The translations under genes and the position numbers were made by a program. 64,000 nt of DNA from Aeromicrobium marinum DSM 15272 (GTDB lineage: Bacteria; Actinomycetota; Actinomycetes; Propionibacteriales; Nocardioidaceae). Where the stretch lies: contig NZ_CM001024.1 in NCBI RefSeq assembly GCF_000160775.2, forward strand, positions 471,016-535,015. Direction: 5' to 3'. This document shows, in pieces, positions 14,923 to 24,953 of the stretch (position 1 is its first letter; each line of letters begins with the position of its first letter). The notes under the pieces were generated by a model. The model ran no database searches. It saw only the letters and a list, made by a program, of their open reading frames with translations, and had not been told where the DNA came from.

Positions 14923-17298
14923 ATGAGTGAGCCGCACCCCGCCGACCGCCACGACCTGATCCGCGTGCAGGGCGCGCGCGAGAACAATCTCAAGGACGTC
15001 AGTGTCGTCCTTCCCAAACGCCGCCTCACCGTGTTCACCGGTGTCTCCGGCTCCGGCAAGAGCTCGTTGGTGTTCGCGACGATCGCCGCCGAGTCGCAGC
15101 GCATGATCAACGAGACCTACAGCGCCTTCCTGCAGGGCTTCATGCCCTCGATGGCGCGGCCCGACGTCGACCTGCTCGACGGGCTCACCACGGCGATCAT
15201 CGTCGACCAGGAGCGGATGGGGTCGGATCCGCGCTCCACGGTCGGCACCGCCACCGACGTCAACGCGATGCTGCGCCGGCTCTACAGCCGACTCGGGGAA
15301 CCGCACATCGGCGGACCGCAGGCGTTCAGCTTCAACGTCGCCTCGGTCAGCGGCGCCGGCGCGGTGACCACGTCCAAGGGCGGTCGTGAGGTCAAGGAAC
15401 GCGCCGAGTTCACCGTCACCGGTGGCATGTGCCTGCGGTGCGAGGGGCGCGGTGCGGTCCACGACTTCGACCTGTCGGCCCTGTACGACGACACCAGGTC
15501 GATCAACGAGGGCGCGCTGACCATCCCGGGCTGGAGCATGGACGGCTGGCAGGGGCGGATCCTGCGCGGGGTCGGACTGTTCGACTGCGACAAGCCGATC
15601 AAGGACTTCACCGCCAAGGAGCTCGACGGTCTGCTGCACGCCGAGGCCACCAAGATCAAGGTCGAGGGCATCAACCTGACCTATCTGGGCATCATCCCGC
15701 AGATCCGGAAGTCCTTCCTGTCCAAGGACGTCGAGGCGATGCAACCGCACATCCGCGCCTTCGTCGAGCGGGCGGTCACGTTCACCACGTGTCCGGACTG
15801 CGACGGCACCCGGCTCAGTGCCGAGGCCCGGTCCTCGAAGATCGCCGGCATGAGCATCGCCGACCTGTGCTCCCTGCAGATCACCGACCTCGCGGCCTGG
15901 ATCGCCGAGCTCGACGAGCCGTCGGTCGCTCCGCTGCTCACCGCGTTGGCCCGGACGATCGACTCGTTCGTCGAGATCGGCCTGGGCTACCTGTCGCTCG
16001 ACCGGCCGTCGGGCACGCTGTCCGGTGGCGAGGCGCAACGCACCAAGATGATCCGGCACCTCGGCTCGGCGCTCACCGACATCACCTACGTCTTCGACGA
16101 GCCCACGATCGGCCTGCACCCGCACGACATCGCCCGCATGAACGCCCTGCTGCTGCAGCTGCGCGACAAGGGCAACACCGTCCTGGTCGTCGAGCACAAG
16201 CCCGAGGCCATCGCGATCGCCGACCACGTGGTCGATCTCGGGCCGCGTGCCGGCACGGCCGGCGGCGAGATCGTGTTCGAGGGCACGGTCGAGGAGCTGC
16301 GGGCCAGCGACACCCTCACGGGGCGCCACCTCGACGACCGGGTGTCCGTCAAGGAGTCGGTCCGCGCTCCGACCGGTGCCCTGCAGATCCGGGGCGCGTC
16401 GTCGCACAACCTGCGCGACGTCGACGTCGACATCCCCCTCGGGGTGCTCACGGTCGTCACCGGGGTGGCCGGATCCGGCAAGAGCTCACTGATCCACGGG
16501 TCGCTGGTCGGCCGCGACGGGGTCGTGGCGATCGACCAGGGCGCGATCAAGGGGTCGCGTCGCAGCAACCCCGGCACCTACACCGGCCTGCTCGAGCCCG
16601 TCCGCAAGGCCTTCGCGAAGGCCGGAGGCGTCAAGCCCGCGCTGTTCAGCGCGAACTCCGAGGGCGCGTGCGACACCTGCAAGGGGGCCGGTGTCATCTA
16701 CTCCGACCTGGGCATCATGGCCGGCGTCCCGACCACCTGTGAGGACTGCGAGGGCAGACGGTTCCGACCCGCCGTGCTCGAGCACACCCTGGGGGGCAGG
16801 AACATCAGCGAGGTCCTGTCGATGCCGCTCGCCGACGCCGCGGAGTTCTTCGGCCCCGGGGAGGCCAGCGTCCCGGCGGCCCACCGAATCCTGCTGCGCC
16901 TGGTCGACGTCGGTCTCGGCTACGTGGGACTGGGCCAACCACTCACGACCCTCTCCGGCGGCGAACGGCAACGACTCAAGCTCGCGACCCACCTGGGGAC
17001 GGAGGGCGGTGTCTACATCCTCGACGAACCCACCACCGGTCTGCACCTGGCCGATGTCGCGCACCTGCTGGGTCTGCTCGACCGGCTGGTCGAGTCCGGC
17101 ACGTCGGTCGTCGTCATCGAGCACCACCAGGCCGTCATGGCCCACGCCGACTGGATCATCGATCTCGGCCCGGGGGCCGGCCACGACGGTGGACGCGTCG
17201 TGTTCGAGGGCACCCCCGCCGACCTGGTCGCGGCCCGGTCGACCATCACCGGCGAGCACCTTGCCGATTACGTGGGGGCCGATTACGTGGGCCGCTGA
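14923..17298 (+). CDS. UvrA-like ABC ATPase (short form)
   Basis: 791 residues, shorter than canonical UvrA (about 950). Two ABC modules: Walker A GVSGSGKSS and GVAGSGKSS, signatures LSGGEAQR and LSGGERQR, Walker B VFDEPTIGLHPHD and ILDEPTTGLHLAD. Zinc-finger Cys pairs are CLRCEGRG, CPDCDGTR, CDTCKGAG and CEDCEGRR. The UvrB-binding region appears reduced. Such UvrA2/DrrC-like proteins are linked to drug or DNA-damage tolerance rather than standard excision repair; no exporter or biosynthetic cluster is adjacent. It starts 4 nt after prfB, so is probably co-transcribed. The 3' end overlaps the convergent 17283 gene by 16 nt. Confidence 0.88.
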   Translation: MSEPHPADRHDLIRVQGARENNLKDVSVVLPKRRLTVFTGVSGSGKSSLVFATIAAESQRMINETYSAFLQGFMPSMARPDVDLLDGLTTAIIVDQERMGSDPRSTVGTATDVNAMLRRLYSRLGEPHIGGPQAFSFNVASVSGAGAVTTSKGGREVKERAEFTVTGGMCLRCEGRGAVHDFDLSALYDDTRSINEGALTIPGWSMDGWQGRILRGVGLFDCDKPIKDFTAKELDGLLHAEATKIKVEGINLTYLGIIPQIRKSFLSKDVEAMQPHIRAFVERAVTFTTCPDCDGTRLSAEARSSKIAGMSIADLCSLQITDLAAWIAELDEPSVAPLLTALARTIDSFVEIGLGYLSLDRPSGTLSGGEAQRTKMIRHLGSALTDITYVFDEPTIGLHPHDIARMNALLLQLRDKGNTVLVVEHKPEAIAIADHVVDLGPRAGTAGGEIVFEGTVEELRASDTLTGRHLDDRVSVKESVRAPTGALQIRGASSHNLRDVDVDIPLGVLTVVTGVAGSGKSSLIHGSLVGRDGVVAIDQGAIKGSRRSNPGTYTGLLEPVRKAFAKAGGVKPALFSANSEGACDTCKGAGVIYSDLGIMAGVPTTCEDCEGRRFRPAVLEHTLGGRNISEVLSMPLADAAEFFGPGEASVPAAHRILLRLVDVGLGYVGLGQPLTTLSGGERQRLKLATHLGTEGGVYILDEPTTGLHLADVAHLLGLLDRLVESGTSVVVIEHHQAVMAHADWIIDLGPGAGHDGGRVVFEGTPADLVAARSTITGEHLADYVGADYVGR

Positions 17299-17810
17299 TC
17301 CTCGGCGTCGGCGCCCCGCTGACGCATCCGGGCCAGGCCCGGCACCTTGGCGAGCATCTCGCCCAGTCCCTGCACGGTGTCCAGCAGGTCGTGGATGTCC
17401 GGTCCGACGGTGCCCAGGTTCTCCAGGATCGGAACGATGTCGGTCTCCAGCCTGGCCACGAGCATCGGCAGGTGGTCGATCAGGTCCACCAGCGCCGTGA
17501 CCTCGTCGGGGTGGGTCGTCTCGGCCAGCCGGTCGAGGGTGGGCTGCAACCGCTGCAGGGACGGTGCGAACGAGTCCAGCAGCTCCTCGGCCCGTCGTAG
17601 CGTCGGCTCGGCACTGCCCACGGTGCCCGCGGTCCGGACGATCACGGCGTCCGCCGCCTGCCGGGTCTGCTCGATCCGGTCGACGAGCTCGTCGACCCGG
17701 CGCAGCAGCTGCTCGGTGGCGGTGAGCAGGTGCAGCGCGCGGGGGACCACCGACGCCACCTCCGCTGCGAGGGGGGCCATCCGGCGGGGATCGGGCAGGT
17801 GCAGGTGCAT
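17283..17810 (-). CDS. helical hypothetical protein
   Basis: 175 residues, almost all alpha-helical with heptad character ([79 protein letters not shown]). No TM segment and no signal peptide, so probably a cytosolic coiled-coil or helical-bundle protein. ATG 17810 lies 6 nt from an ACGGTA (TACCGT on the coding strand) -10 box, supporting a leaderless start. I know no function. It is convergent with the UvrA-like gene. Confidence 0.65.
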   Translation of the reverse strand: MHLHLPDPRRMAPLAAEVASVVPRALHLLTATEQLLRRVDELVDRIEQTRQAADAVIVRTAGTVGSAEPTLRRAEELLDSFAPSLQRLQPTLDRLAETTHPDEVTALVDLIDHLPMLVARLETDIVPILENLGTVGPDIHDLLDTVQGLGEMLAKVPGLARMRQRGADAEDQRPT

Positions 17811-17878
17811 CGCCCCACGGTAGTCCCGGCGGGCGAGCCTGCAGGGTCTCGTGGGGTCACCTGCCTAGACTCGGGCGG

Positions 17879-18568
17879 GTGATCCGCTTCGACCACGTCT
17901 CCAAGACGTACACCGGCCAGAAGCGTCCTGCCCTCGACGCGCTCGACCTCGAGATCGCCAAGGGGGAGTTCGTCTTCCTCGTCGGTGCCTCCGGCTCCGG
18001 CAAGTCGACCTTCCTGCGCATGATCCTGCGCGAGGAGCGGCCGTCCACCGGCCGCGTCTTCGTCGCCGGCAAGGAGATCAACAAGCTCTCGAACTGGAAG
18101 GTGCCCAAGCTGCGCCGCCAGGTCGGCACGGTGTTCCAGGACTTCCGGCTGCTGCCCAACCGCACGGTCAACGAGAACGTGGCGTTCGCGCTGCAGGTCA
18201 TCGGCAAGCCGCGCGCCGAGATCGACAAGCTCGTGCCCGAGACCCTCGAGCTGGTGGGGCTGGAGGGCAAGGGCGACCGGCTCCCCGGCGAGCTCTCCGG
18301 CGGTGAGCAGCAGCGCGTGGCCGTCGCCCGCGCGTTCGTCAACCGGCCCATGATCCTCATCGCCGACGAGCCCACCGGCAACCTCGACCCGGCCACGAGC
18401 ATCGGCATCATGAAGCTGCTCGACCGCATCAACCGCACCGACACCACCGTCGTGATGGCCACCCACGACTCCTCGATCGTCGACCAGATGCGCAAGCGGG
18501 TCATCGAGCTCGACGACGGTCGCGTCGTGCGCGACGAGGCGCAGGGCATCTACGGCTACCAGAACTGA
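17879..18568 (+). CDS. ftsE: cell-division ABC ATPase FtsE
   Basis: 229 residues. Walker [11 protein letters not shown]-loop, signature [15 protein letters not shown], Walker [14 protein letters not shown]-loop ATHDSSIV. With FtsX it forms the divisome complex that controls peptidoglycan hydrolases. GTG 17879 lies 7 nt after TAGACT (17866-17871), so translation is likely leaderless. ftsX begins 6 nt downstream, and the M23 hydrolase that such complexes regulate is the next gene. Confidence 0.96.
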   Translation: MIRFDHVSKTYTGQKRPALDALDLEIAKGEFVFLVGASGSGKSTFLRMILREERPSTGRVFVAGKEINKLSNWKVPKLRRQVGTVFQDFRLLPNRTVNENVAFALQVIGKPRAEIDKLVPETLELVGLEGKGDRLPGELSGGEQQRVAVARAFVNRPMILIADEPTGNLDPATSIGIMKLLDRINRTDTTVVMATHDSSIVDQMRKRVIELDDGRVVRDEAQGIYGYQN

Positions 18569-18574
18569 GGTGCC

Positions 18575-19489
18575 ATGAACTCCACTCTGAAGGAACTCGG
18601 CGCGAGCCTGTCGCGCAACAAGTCGATGACCATCTCGTTGGTCGTCACGATGAGCGTGTCCCTGGTGCTCGCGGCCCTCGGGCTGCTGATCCAGGCGCAG
18701 GCCGACCGCACGGAGCAGTTCTTCGGCGACCGGCTGCAGCTGCAGGTCAACCTGTGCACCCAGAACTCGCCGGCCGCCACCTGCCTGGGCGGGGCCGCGA
18801 CCGACGCCCAGCGCGAGGCCGTCCAGGCCGCGCTCGACGACAACCCCGAGGTGCGGTCCTTCGAGATCCGGACCCCGGCCGAGAACTTCGAGAAGGCCCG
18901 TGAGGTCTTCGGCCAGTCCGAGACCGGCCAGCGCCAGCTCGAGACGCTCGGTCCTGACTCGTTCCCCGAGTCCTACTTCGTCACCCTGGTCGACCCGCAG
19001 GAGTTCGACGGGGTGGTCAGCCAGGTCTCCGGCCTCGACGGCGTCGGCAGCGTCAACTCCCTGCGGGAGCTGCTCGGACCGCTGTTCGAGATCCTCGACA
19101 AGATGCGGTACGCCGCGCTGGGTGCGTCGTTGCTGCTGATCCTCGCCGCCGTGCTGCAGGTGTCGAACACGATCCGGATGACCGCGCACGCACGCCGTCG
19201 CGAGATCAGCATCATGCGGTACGTCGGGGCGTCGAGCTGGCACATCCAGCTGCCGTTCGTGCTCGAGTCGCTGCTGGCGGCGCTCATCTCCGCGGCCCTG
19301 GCCTCGGCCGGTCTCGTGGCCTTCATGGTGTTCGTCGTGTACGGCTACCTGCGCTCGACGCTCGGGCAGATCACCACCTGGGTCGGCTGGTCGGAGGCGA
19401 TCACGGTGATGGCGTACACGACGGGTCTGGCCCTCCTCCTGGCGCTCGTGCCGACCCTGGTGATGACCCGCAAGTACCTCGACGTCTGA
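18575..19489 (+). CDS. ftsX: cell-division permease-like protein FtsX
   Basis: 304 residues with the FtsX layout: TM1 (about 25-43), a large extracytoplasmic domain (about 45-180, with a Cys pair CTQNSPAATC), and three C-terminal TM helices. IRMTAHARRREISIMRYVGASSWHIQLPFVLE is the family signature. Signals from FtsE to outer murein hydrolases. ATG 18575 lies after TGAGGTGCC, coupled to ftsE. Confidence 0.95.
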   Translation: MNSTLKELGASLSRNKSMTISLVVTMSVSLVLAALGLLIQAQADRTEQFFGDRLQLQVNLCTQNSPAATCLGGAATDAQREAVQAALDDNPEVRSFEIRTPAENFEKAREVFGQSETGQRQLETLGPDSFPESYFVTLVDPQEFDGVVSQVSGLDGVGSVNSLRELLGPLFEILDKMRYAALGASLLLILAAVLQVSNTIRMTAHARRREISIMRYVGASSWHIQLPFVLESLLAALISAALASAGLVAFMVFVVYGYLRSTLGQITTWVGWSEAITVMAYTTGLALLLALVPTLVMTRKYLDV

Positions 19490-19640
19490 GGTCGATCGGG
19501 CGCGAGGGGTGGTCTGGACCCTCAAGGTGAACTAGAGTCTCCTGAGTCACACCTGTCACAGGCGTCCCACGCCTGGGCGACAAGTCCACAGTCCATCGAC
19601 GCTCCCGCCCCCGGGCGGATCTTCCCCGAAGTCGAGACCC

Positions 19641-20954
19641 ATGACCTCTTCCCTGCGCAACACGATCACCGCTGCGGTGCTGACCCTCGCCCTGGTGGCC
19701 GCCGCCAACCCGGTGTCGGCCAGCTCGCGGGACGACCTCGAGCAGCGTCGCAACGGTCTGAACGGACAGCTCGGTGAGGCCCAGCGCTCGTTCGACGAGT
19801 CGTCGAAGGCGTTCGCCGACGCGACCGCCGTGCTGCAGGCCTCGCAGGCCCAGCTCGCCGCCGCCCAGACCCGGCTCGGCGAGGTCCGTGGACAGCTGGC
19901 CGCCTCGCGCGCCCGTGACGCCGAGATGCAGGCCGAGCTGGCGCGCAGCGAGGAGGCCCTGCGGGTCGCCGAGGAGGCGCTGAAGGTCGCCGAGTCCGAG
20001 CTGGCGACGTCGGCCTCGGAGGTCGAGGCCTTCGCGGTGGAGAACCTGCAGGACGGCGACCCCGGCCTGCGGGCCTTCGGCGACCTGCTGCGCGGCGAGG
20101 ACCCCTCGGTCTTCTCCGAGAAGATGGCGATCAAGGACTCGATCGGTGACGCTCAGGTCGCGCTGATGCAGCGGCTCGCCGCCACGCGGGTGATCCTCGA
20201 CCTCAACCGCGAGAAGGTGCAGGAGCTGCGCGACCAGGTGCAGGTGGCTCGCGACGAGGCCGCTGCCAACCTGGCGGCGATGCAGGCGCTCGAGGCCGAG
20301 GCCGCCGCGCAGGAGGCCGAGATCAACGGTCTGGTGCAGGTCAACGCCACGAACCAGCAGGACGCCGAGCGCATCCGTGCCGACGATGCCGCCCAGGTGG
20401 CGGCGCTGGAGGCCGAGCGGGCCCGCACCGAGGCGGCGATCGCCGCGATCGTGGCCGAGGAGCTGCGCAAGGAGCGCGAGCGTCAGGCCGCGGCCGCCGC
20501 TGCGGCCGCCGCCGCAGCCGCCGGCGGCAACCCGGCCCCACCGCCGCCCCCTGCCAACAACAGCGCCCTGTCGCGTCCGGTGTCGGGCTCGGTGACCTCG
20601 TCCTACGGCATGCGGACCCACCCCATCACCGGGGTGTACAAGCTGCACGACGGCACCGACTTCCGCGGTGCGTGCGGCACGCCGATCATCGCGGCCGCCG
20701 ACGGCACCGTCATCCAGCAGTTCTACAACGCGGCCTACGGCAACCGGGTCATCATCAACCACGGCATCATCCGGGGCCAGAGCGTCGTCACGACCTACAA
20801 CCACCTGTCGCGGTTCGCGGTCAGCGCCGGCAGCCGGGTGTCCCGCGGCCAGGTGATCGGCTACGTCGGCAGCACCGGGTACTCCACCGGCTGCCACCTG
20901 CACTTCATGGTGCTGGCCAACGGCAGCACCACCAACCCGATGAACTGGCTGTAG
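19641..20954 (+). CDS. secreted M23 murein hydrolase with N-terminal coiled coil
   Basis: 437 residues. Signal peptide 1-27; a long coiled coil (about 28-290) like EnvC/RipC partners of FtsEX; an Ala-rich and Pro-rich hinge; then a LytM/M23 domain (about 310-437) with zinc ligands in HDGTDF and HLHF, plus NHGIIRGQSVVTTYNHLSRF. The metal-binding residues are intact, so it should be an active endopeptidase rather than an EnvC-like activator. Position just after ftsEX supports FtsEX control. The 150-nt upstream region has no clear promoter match or riboswitch. Confidence 0.9.
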   Translation: MTSSLRNTITAAVLTLALVAAANPVSASSRDDLEQRRNGLNGQLGEAQRSFDESSKAFADATAVLQASQAQLAAAQTRLGEVRGQLAASRARDAEMQAELARSEEALRVAEEALKVAESELATSASEVEAFAVENLQDGDPGLRAFGDLLRGEDPSVFSEKMAIKDSIGDAQVALMQRLAATRVILDLNREKVQELRDQVQVARDEAAANLAAMQALEAEAAAQEAEINGLVQVNATNQQDAERIRADDAAQVAALEAERARTEAAIAAIVAEELRKERERQAAAAAAAAAAAAGGNPAPPPPPANNSALSRPVSGSVTSSYGMRTHPITGVYKLHDGTDFRGACGTPIIAAADGTVIQQFYNAAYGNRVIINHGIIRGQSVVTTYNHLSRFAVSAGSRVSRGQVIGYVGSTGYSTGCHLHFMVLANGSTTNPMNWL

Positions 20955-21011
20955 GGGTTCGCCCGCACGACGCCACGGCCGTCGTGTCCGCCCGGATGAG
21001 AGACTGGGGCC

Positions 21012-21485
21012 ATGTCCAAGGAGACCGGTCGGCAGCTCGTCGCGCAGAACCGCAAGGCGCGCCACGACTACCACATCGAGGACACCTTCGAGGCCGGCCT
21101 CGTGCTCACCGGCACGGAGGTCAAGAGCCTGCGTGCGGGTCGGGCGTCGCTGGTCGACGGCTTCGGCGAGATCGACCGCGGTGAGGCCTGGCTGCTGCAG
21201 GTGCACATCCCGCACTACAGCCAGGGCACGTGGACGAACCACGAGACCCGCCGGCGTCGCAAGCTGCTGCTGAACCGGGTCGAGATCGACAAGATCGAGC
21301 GCCGCACGTCCGAGAAGGGGCTGACGATCATCCCGCTCAGCCTGTACTTCAAGGACGGGCGGGCCAAGGTCGAGATCGCGCTGGCCCGGGGCAAGAAGGA
21401 GTACGACAAGCGGCACGCGATCGCCGAGCGCACCGCTCGCAACGAGGCGACCCGTGAGCTGGGTCGTCGCATGAAGGGTCTGTAG
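21012..21485 (+). CDS. smpB: SsrA-binding protein SmpB
   Basis: 157 residues. [35 protein letters not shown] is the SmpB core; the C-terminal tail [30 protein letters not shown] is usual. It partners tmRNA in rescuing stalled ribosomes. ATG 21012 lies 6 nt after GAGACT. No tmRNA gene is recognisable immediately downstream. Confidence 0.96.
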   Translation: MSKETGRQLVAQNRKARHDYHIEDTFEAGLVLTGTEVKSLRAGRASLVDGFGEIDRGEAWLLQVHIPHYSQGTWTNHETRRRRKLLLNRVEIDKIERRTSEKGLTIIPLSLYFKDGRAKVEIALARGKKEYDKRHAIAERTARNEATRELGRRMKGL

Positions 21486-22360
21486 TGCTCGACGAGGACC
21501 TCCCGGCCCTGGCGGAGCGGCTGGGGATCCCGGGGCTGTTCGACGTGCACGTGCACTTCATGCATCCCCGGGTGCTGGCCAAGGTCTGGGCCTACTTCGA
21601 CTCGGCCGGGCCGCTGCTGGGACGGCCGTGGCCGATCACCTACCGGTGGTCCGACGACGAGCGGGTCGCCCATCTGCGGGCGATGGGCGTGCGCCGCTAC
21701 TCGGCGTTGTCCTACGCGCACAAGCCCGGGGTGGCCGGGTTCATGAACGAGTGGAGCAACGAGTTCGCCGCCGCCCATCCCGAGAGCCTGTGGTCGGCGA
21801 CGTTCTACCCCGAGCCGGGGGTCGACGCCTACGTCGACGCGGCGATCTCCGACGGCGTCGAGGTGTTCAAGGCGCACGTGCAGGTGGGGGACTTCCCCGC
21901 CAACCACCCGTTGCTCGAGCCGGTCTGGGCGAGCCTCGCCGCGTCCGGGACGCCGATCGTGCTGCACGCGGGGTCGGGGCCGGCCCCCGGGACGTACACC
22001 GGCGTGGAGGGCGTCGCCGACGTGCTGACCCGGCACCCGGACCTGCCGGTCGTCGTCGCGCACATGGGGATGCCGGAGATCCCGGAGTTCCTCGATCTCG
22101 CCGAGCGGTACGAGCAGGTGCGGCTGGACACCACGATGGTGTTCGTCGACTTCTTCGGCGAGCCGTTCGACCCGGTCCTCCTGCCGCGGGTCGAGGCGCT
22201 GCGCGACAAGATCCTGTTCGGGACCGACTTCCCGAACATCCCGTACGCCTACGCGCACCAGGTGGAGTCCCTCGTCCGGCTCGAGCTGGGCGACGAGTGG
22301 TTGCGGCGGGTCCTGTGGCACAACGCGGCCGAGCTCTTCGGCGAGCACCGCGGTACCTGA
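21485..22360 (+). CDS. amidohydrolase 2 family protein
   Basis: 291 residues, TIM-barrel metal hydrolase of the amidohydro_2 (PF04909) type. DVHVHFMHP gives the first metal ligands, then IVLHAGSGPAPG, VVAHMGMPE and ILFGTDFPNIPYAY with the catalytic Asp. Substrate not predictable; relatives decarboxylate or hydrolyse small carboxylic or cyclic compounds. GTG 21485 overlaps the smpB stop by one base (TAGTG), so it is translationally coupled to smpB. Confidence 0.85.
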   Translation: MLDEDLPALAERLGIPGLFDVHVHFMHPRVLAKVWAYFDSAGPLLGRPWPITYRWSDDERVAHLRAMGVRRYSALSYAHKPGVAGFMNEWSNEFAAAHPESLWSATFYPEPGVDAYVDAAISDGVEVFKAHVQVGDFPANHPLLEPVWASLAASGTPIVLHAGSGPAPGTYTGVEGVADVLTRHPDLPVVVAHMGMPEIPEFLDLAERYEQVRLDTTMVFVDFFGEPFDPVLLPRVEALRDKILFGTDFPNIPYAYAHQVESLVRLELGDEWLRRVLWHNAAELFGEHRGT

Positions 22361-22378
22361 TCACCTAGCGTCGAGGCC

Positions 22379-23839
22379 ATGGCGAGGGTGATCTTCGGCG
22401 ACCAGCTGGGCCCGCACTTCGACGACGGCGGTGACCTCCTGCTGGTCGACGCCACCGCGTCGTGGCGCGACCGTCCGATCCACCGGCAGAAGGCGCACCT
22501 GCTGCTGACGGCGCTGCGTCGTCGCGCCGCCGAGCTGGGCGAACGGGCCGCCATCGTCACGGCGGCCGACCTGCCGCGCCTGCTGACCGACCGCGACGAC
22601 ATCGAGGTCGTCGCGCCGACCTCGTGGGCCGAGCGTGACCTGGTGGGGGAGCACGGAGCCACGGTGCTGCCCAGTCGGGGCTTCGTCACCGACGAGGCAA
22701 CGTTCGCCGCCTGGGCCGACGGCCGCGACGCCTCCCGGCTGGTGATGGAGCACTTCTACCGCGACGTCCGGACCCGGGAGCGGATCCTCATGAACGGCCC
22801 CGACGACCCCGAGGGTGGCCGGTGGAACTACGACCACGACAACCGCGAGCCGCCACCTCGGGGCCAGGCCACCCTGGGCCTGCCGGCGTCGTGGGCCCCG
22901 ACCGAGGACGACGTCGACGAGGCGGTGCGCCGCGACCTCGACGCGATGGAGGCCGAGGGGGTGCAGTTCCTGGGTCGCGACGGTCCCCGGTGGTTCGCCG
23001 CCACCCGGGACGAGGCCCTGGCTGCGCTCGACGACTTCGTCCGGCACCGCCTCCCGGCCTTCGGCCCGCACGAGGACGCGATGCTGGCCGCTGATCCGGT
23101 CATGGCGCACTCCCGCCTGAGCGTGCCGCTGAACCTGGGTCTCCTCGATCCGCGGGAGGTGGTGGCCGCCGCGCTCGCCGCCTTCGACGCCGGCGACGCC
23201 CCGCTGGCCGGCGTCGAGGGTTTCGTGCGGCAGGTCGTCGGCTGGCGGGACTGGGTCTGGCACCTGTACTGGTACCTGGGTCGCGACTACGCCACCTCGC
23301 ACGACCACCTCGGTGCGGGCGAGCCGTTGCCCTCGGCCTGGTGGGCGCTGGACGGTGACGGGGTGGAGTCGGCGTGCCTCTCCCACGTGCTGCGCCGGGT
23401 GGGCGACACCGGCTGGGCCCACCACATCGAACGGCTCATGGTCCTGGGCAACTTCTCGCTGCAGCGCGGGCACGACCCGGTCGAGCTGAACCGGTGGTTC
23501 ACCGACGCCTTCGTCGACGGAACCCCCTGGGTCATGCCGGCCAACGTGATCGGCATGAGCCAGCACGCCGACGGTGGCCTCGTGGCCACCAAGCCCTACG
23601 CCGCAGGTGGCGCCTACGTGAACCGGATGAGCGACCACTGCGGCGGTTGCACGTTCGATCCCAGGAAGCGGCTCGGTGACGACGCCTGCCCGTACACCGC
23701 GGGCTACTGGGCGTTCCTGCACCGGGTCGAGCCATTCATCCGCGGCAACCACCGGATGGCGCAGCCGCTGGCCGGGATGCGGCGGCTCGCCGACATCGAC
23801 GCGGTGGTGGAGGCCGAGGTGCAGCGCGAGCGCTGGTGA
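22379..23839 (+). CDS. Fe-S photolyase/cryptochrome (PhrB/CryB type)
   Basis: 486 residues. Full-length FeS-BCP family member: N-terminal DPRP-like alpha/beta domain (VIFGDQLGPHF) and C-terminal FAD domain (VVGWRDWVWHLYWYLG; NFSLQRGHDPVELNRWFTDAFVDG). Four cluster-ligand Cys are C333, C421, C424 and C437; the 88/3/13 spacing equals what I remember for Agrobacterium PhrB, a (6-4) photolyase. Expected role is light-driven repair of (6-4) lesions or light sensing. ATG 22379 lies 7 nt after TAGCGT. A heliorhodopsin is also encoded 11 kb upstream. Confidence 0.93.
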   Translation: MARVIFGDQLGPHFDDGGDLLLVDATASWRDRPIHRQKAHLLLTALRRRAAELGERAAIVTAADLPRLLTDRDDIEVVAPTSWAERDLVGEHGATVLPSRGFVTDEATFAAWADGRDASRLVMEHFYRDVRTRERILMNGPDDPEGGRWNYDHDNREPPPRGQATLGLPASWAPTEDDVDEAVRRDLDAMEAEGVQFLGRDGPRWFAATRDEALAALDDFVRHRLPAFGPHEDAMLAADPVMAHSRLSVPLNLGLLDPREVVAAALAAFDAGDAPLAGVEGFVRQVVGWRDWVWHLYWYLGRDYATSHDHLGAGEPLPSAWWALDGDGVESACLSHVLRRVGDTGWAHHIERLMVLGNFSLQRGHDPVELNRWFTDAFVDGTPWVMPANVIGMSQHADGGLVATKPYAAGGAYVNRMSDHCGGCTFDPRKRLGDDACPYTAGYWAFLHRVEPFIRGNHRMAQPLAGMRRLADIDAVVEAEVQRERW

Positions 23840-23918
23840 CAGGTCGACCCGGAGCGGGGCGGCGGGCGGCGCGTCGGCGATGATGGGGGCGGCATCCACC
23901 CTTCGCCTGAGGAGACGC

Positions 23919-24953
23919 ATGAGCAAGACCAACGCCGGGAACTTCTTCGAGGACTTCACGGTCGGGCAGGTCATCGAGCACGCCACCCCGCGGACCGTGA
24001 CCGAGGGGGACCGGGCGCTGTACGGAGCGCTGTACCCGTCACGCTTCGCGCTCTCGTCGTCGGCGGAGTTCGCTGCCGCGGTGGGGCTGTCGCCGGCGCC
24101 GGTCGACGAGCTGATCGCCTTCCACATCGCGTTCGGCAAGACCGTGCCCGACATCTCGCTCAACGCGGTCGCCAACCTCGGTTACGCCGAGTGCCGGTTC
24201 CACCGCCCGGTCACCACCGGTGACACGATCCGCACCCGCTCGGAGGTCATCGGGCTCAAGCAGAACTCCAACGGCCGCACGGGCGTGGTGCACGTGCGTT
24301 CGACCGCGACCAACCAGCGGGACGATGTCGTCATCGACTGGGTCCGATGGGTCATGGTCAACAAGCGCGATGCCGGGTCGCCGGCGCCCGAGACGGTGGT
24401 TCCCGAGCTCAGTGCCGTGGTCGCTCCCGAGGACCTGGTGATCCCCGAGGGTCTGGACTTCAGCGCCTACGACCACGTGGCCGCGGGCGAGCCGCACCGG
24501 GCCGGTGACTACACCGTGGGCGAGAAGATCGACCACGTCGACGGCGTCACCCTGACCGACGCCGAGCACATGCTGGCGACCCGGCTGTGGCAGAACACCG
24601 CGAAGGTGCACTTCAACACCGAGGCCCGGCCGGACGGCAACCGGCTGGTCTACGGGGGGCACATCATCTCGCTGGCGCGCGCGTTGTCGTTCAACGGGCT
24701 GGCCAACGCCCAGCTGGTCGCGGCGATCAACGGTGGGTCGCACGCGGCCCCCGCGTTCGCCGGTGACACGGTGTACGCGTGGTCGGAGGTGCTCGACGTC
24801 GCGGACACCGCGGCGCCCGGGGTCGGAGCTCTGCGGCTGCGCCTGGTCGCCACGAAGGGTCGCGACGAGGCGATGGTGCTGCGCGGCGACGACGGCAAGT
24901 ATGCGGCCGGGGTGCTGCTCGACCTGGACGTCTGGGTCCTCGTCCCGCGCTGA
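23919..24953 (+). CDS. MaoC-family double hot-dog hydratase
   Basis: 344 residues with two MaoC-like hot-dog domains: FFEDFTVGQVIEHATPRTVTEGDRALYGALY at the start and a second from about residue 190 (YTVGEKIDHVDGVTLTDAEHMLATRLWQNTAKVHFN). YGGHIISLARALSFNGL is the usual C-terminal motif. The two-domain form resembles mesaconyl-CoA/beta-methylmalyl-CoA hydratases, so it likely hydrates an enoyl-CoA, but no pathway gene is adjacent. ATG 23919 has a GGAGACGC site. Confidence 0.83.
   Translation: MSKTNAGNFFEDFTVGQVIEHATPRTVTEGDRALYGALYPSRFALSSSAEFAAAVGLSPAPVDELIAFHIAFGKTVPDISLNAVANLGYAECRFHRPVTTGDTIRTRSEVIGLKQNSNGRTGVVHVRSTATNQRDDVVIDWVRWVMVNKRDAGSPAPETVVPELSAVVAPEDLVIPEGLDFSAYDHVAAGEPHRAGDYTVGEKIDHVDGVTLTDAEHMLATRLWQNTAKVHFNTEARPDGNRLVYGGHIISLARALSFNGLANAQLVAAINGGSHAAPAFAGDTVYAWSEVLDVADTAAPGVGALRLRLVATKGRDEAMVLRGDDGKYAAGVLLDLDVWVLVPR

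Noticed and set aside
19490..19640. Possible c-di-AMP (ydaO-type) riboswitch before the M23 hydrolase
   Set aside because: The characteristic conserved core sequences were not found; only short GC hairpins are visible.
21486..22378. tmRNA (ssrA) gene expected near smpB
   Set aside because: The region is fully occupied by an amidohydrolase gene overlapping smpB; no tRNA-like end pair was seen.
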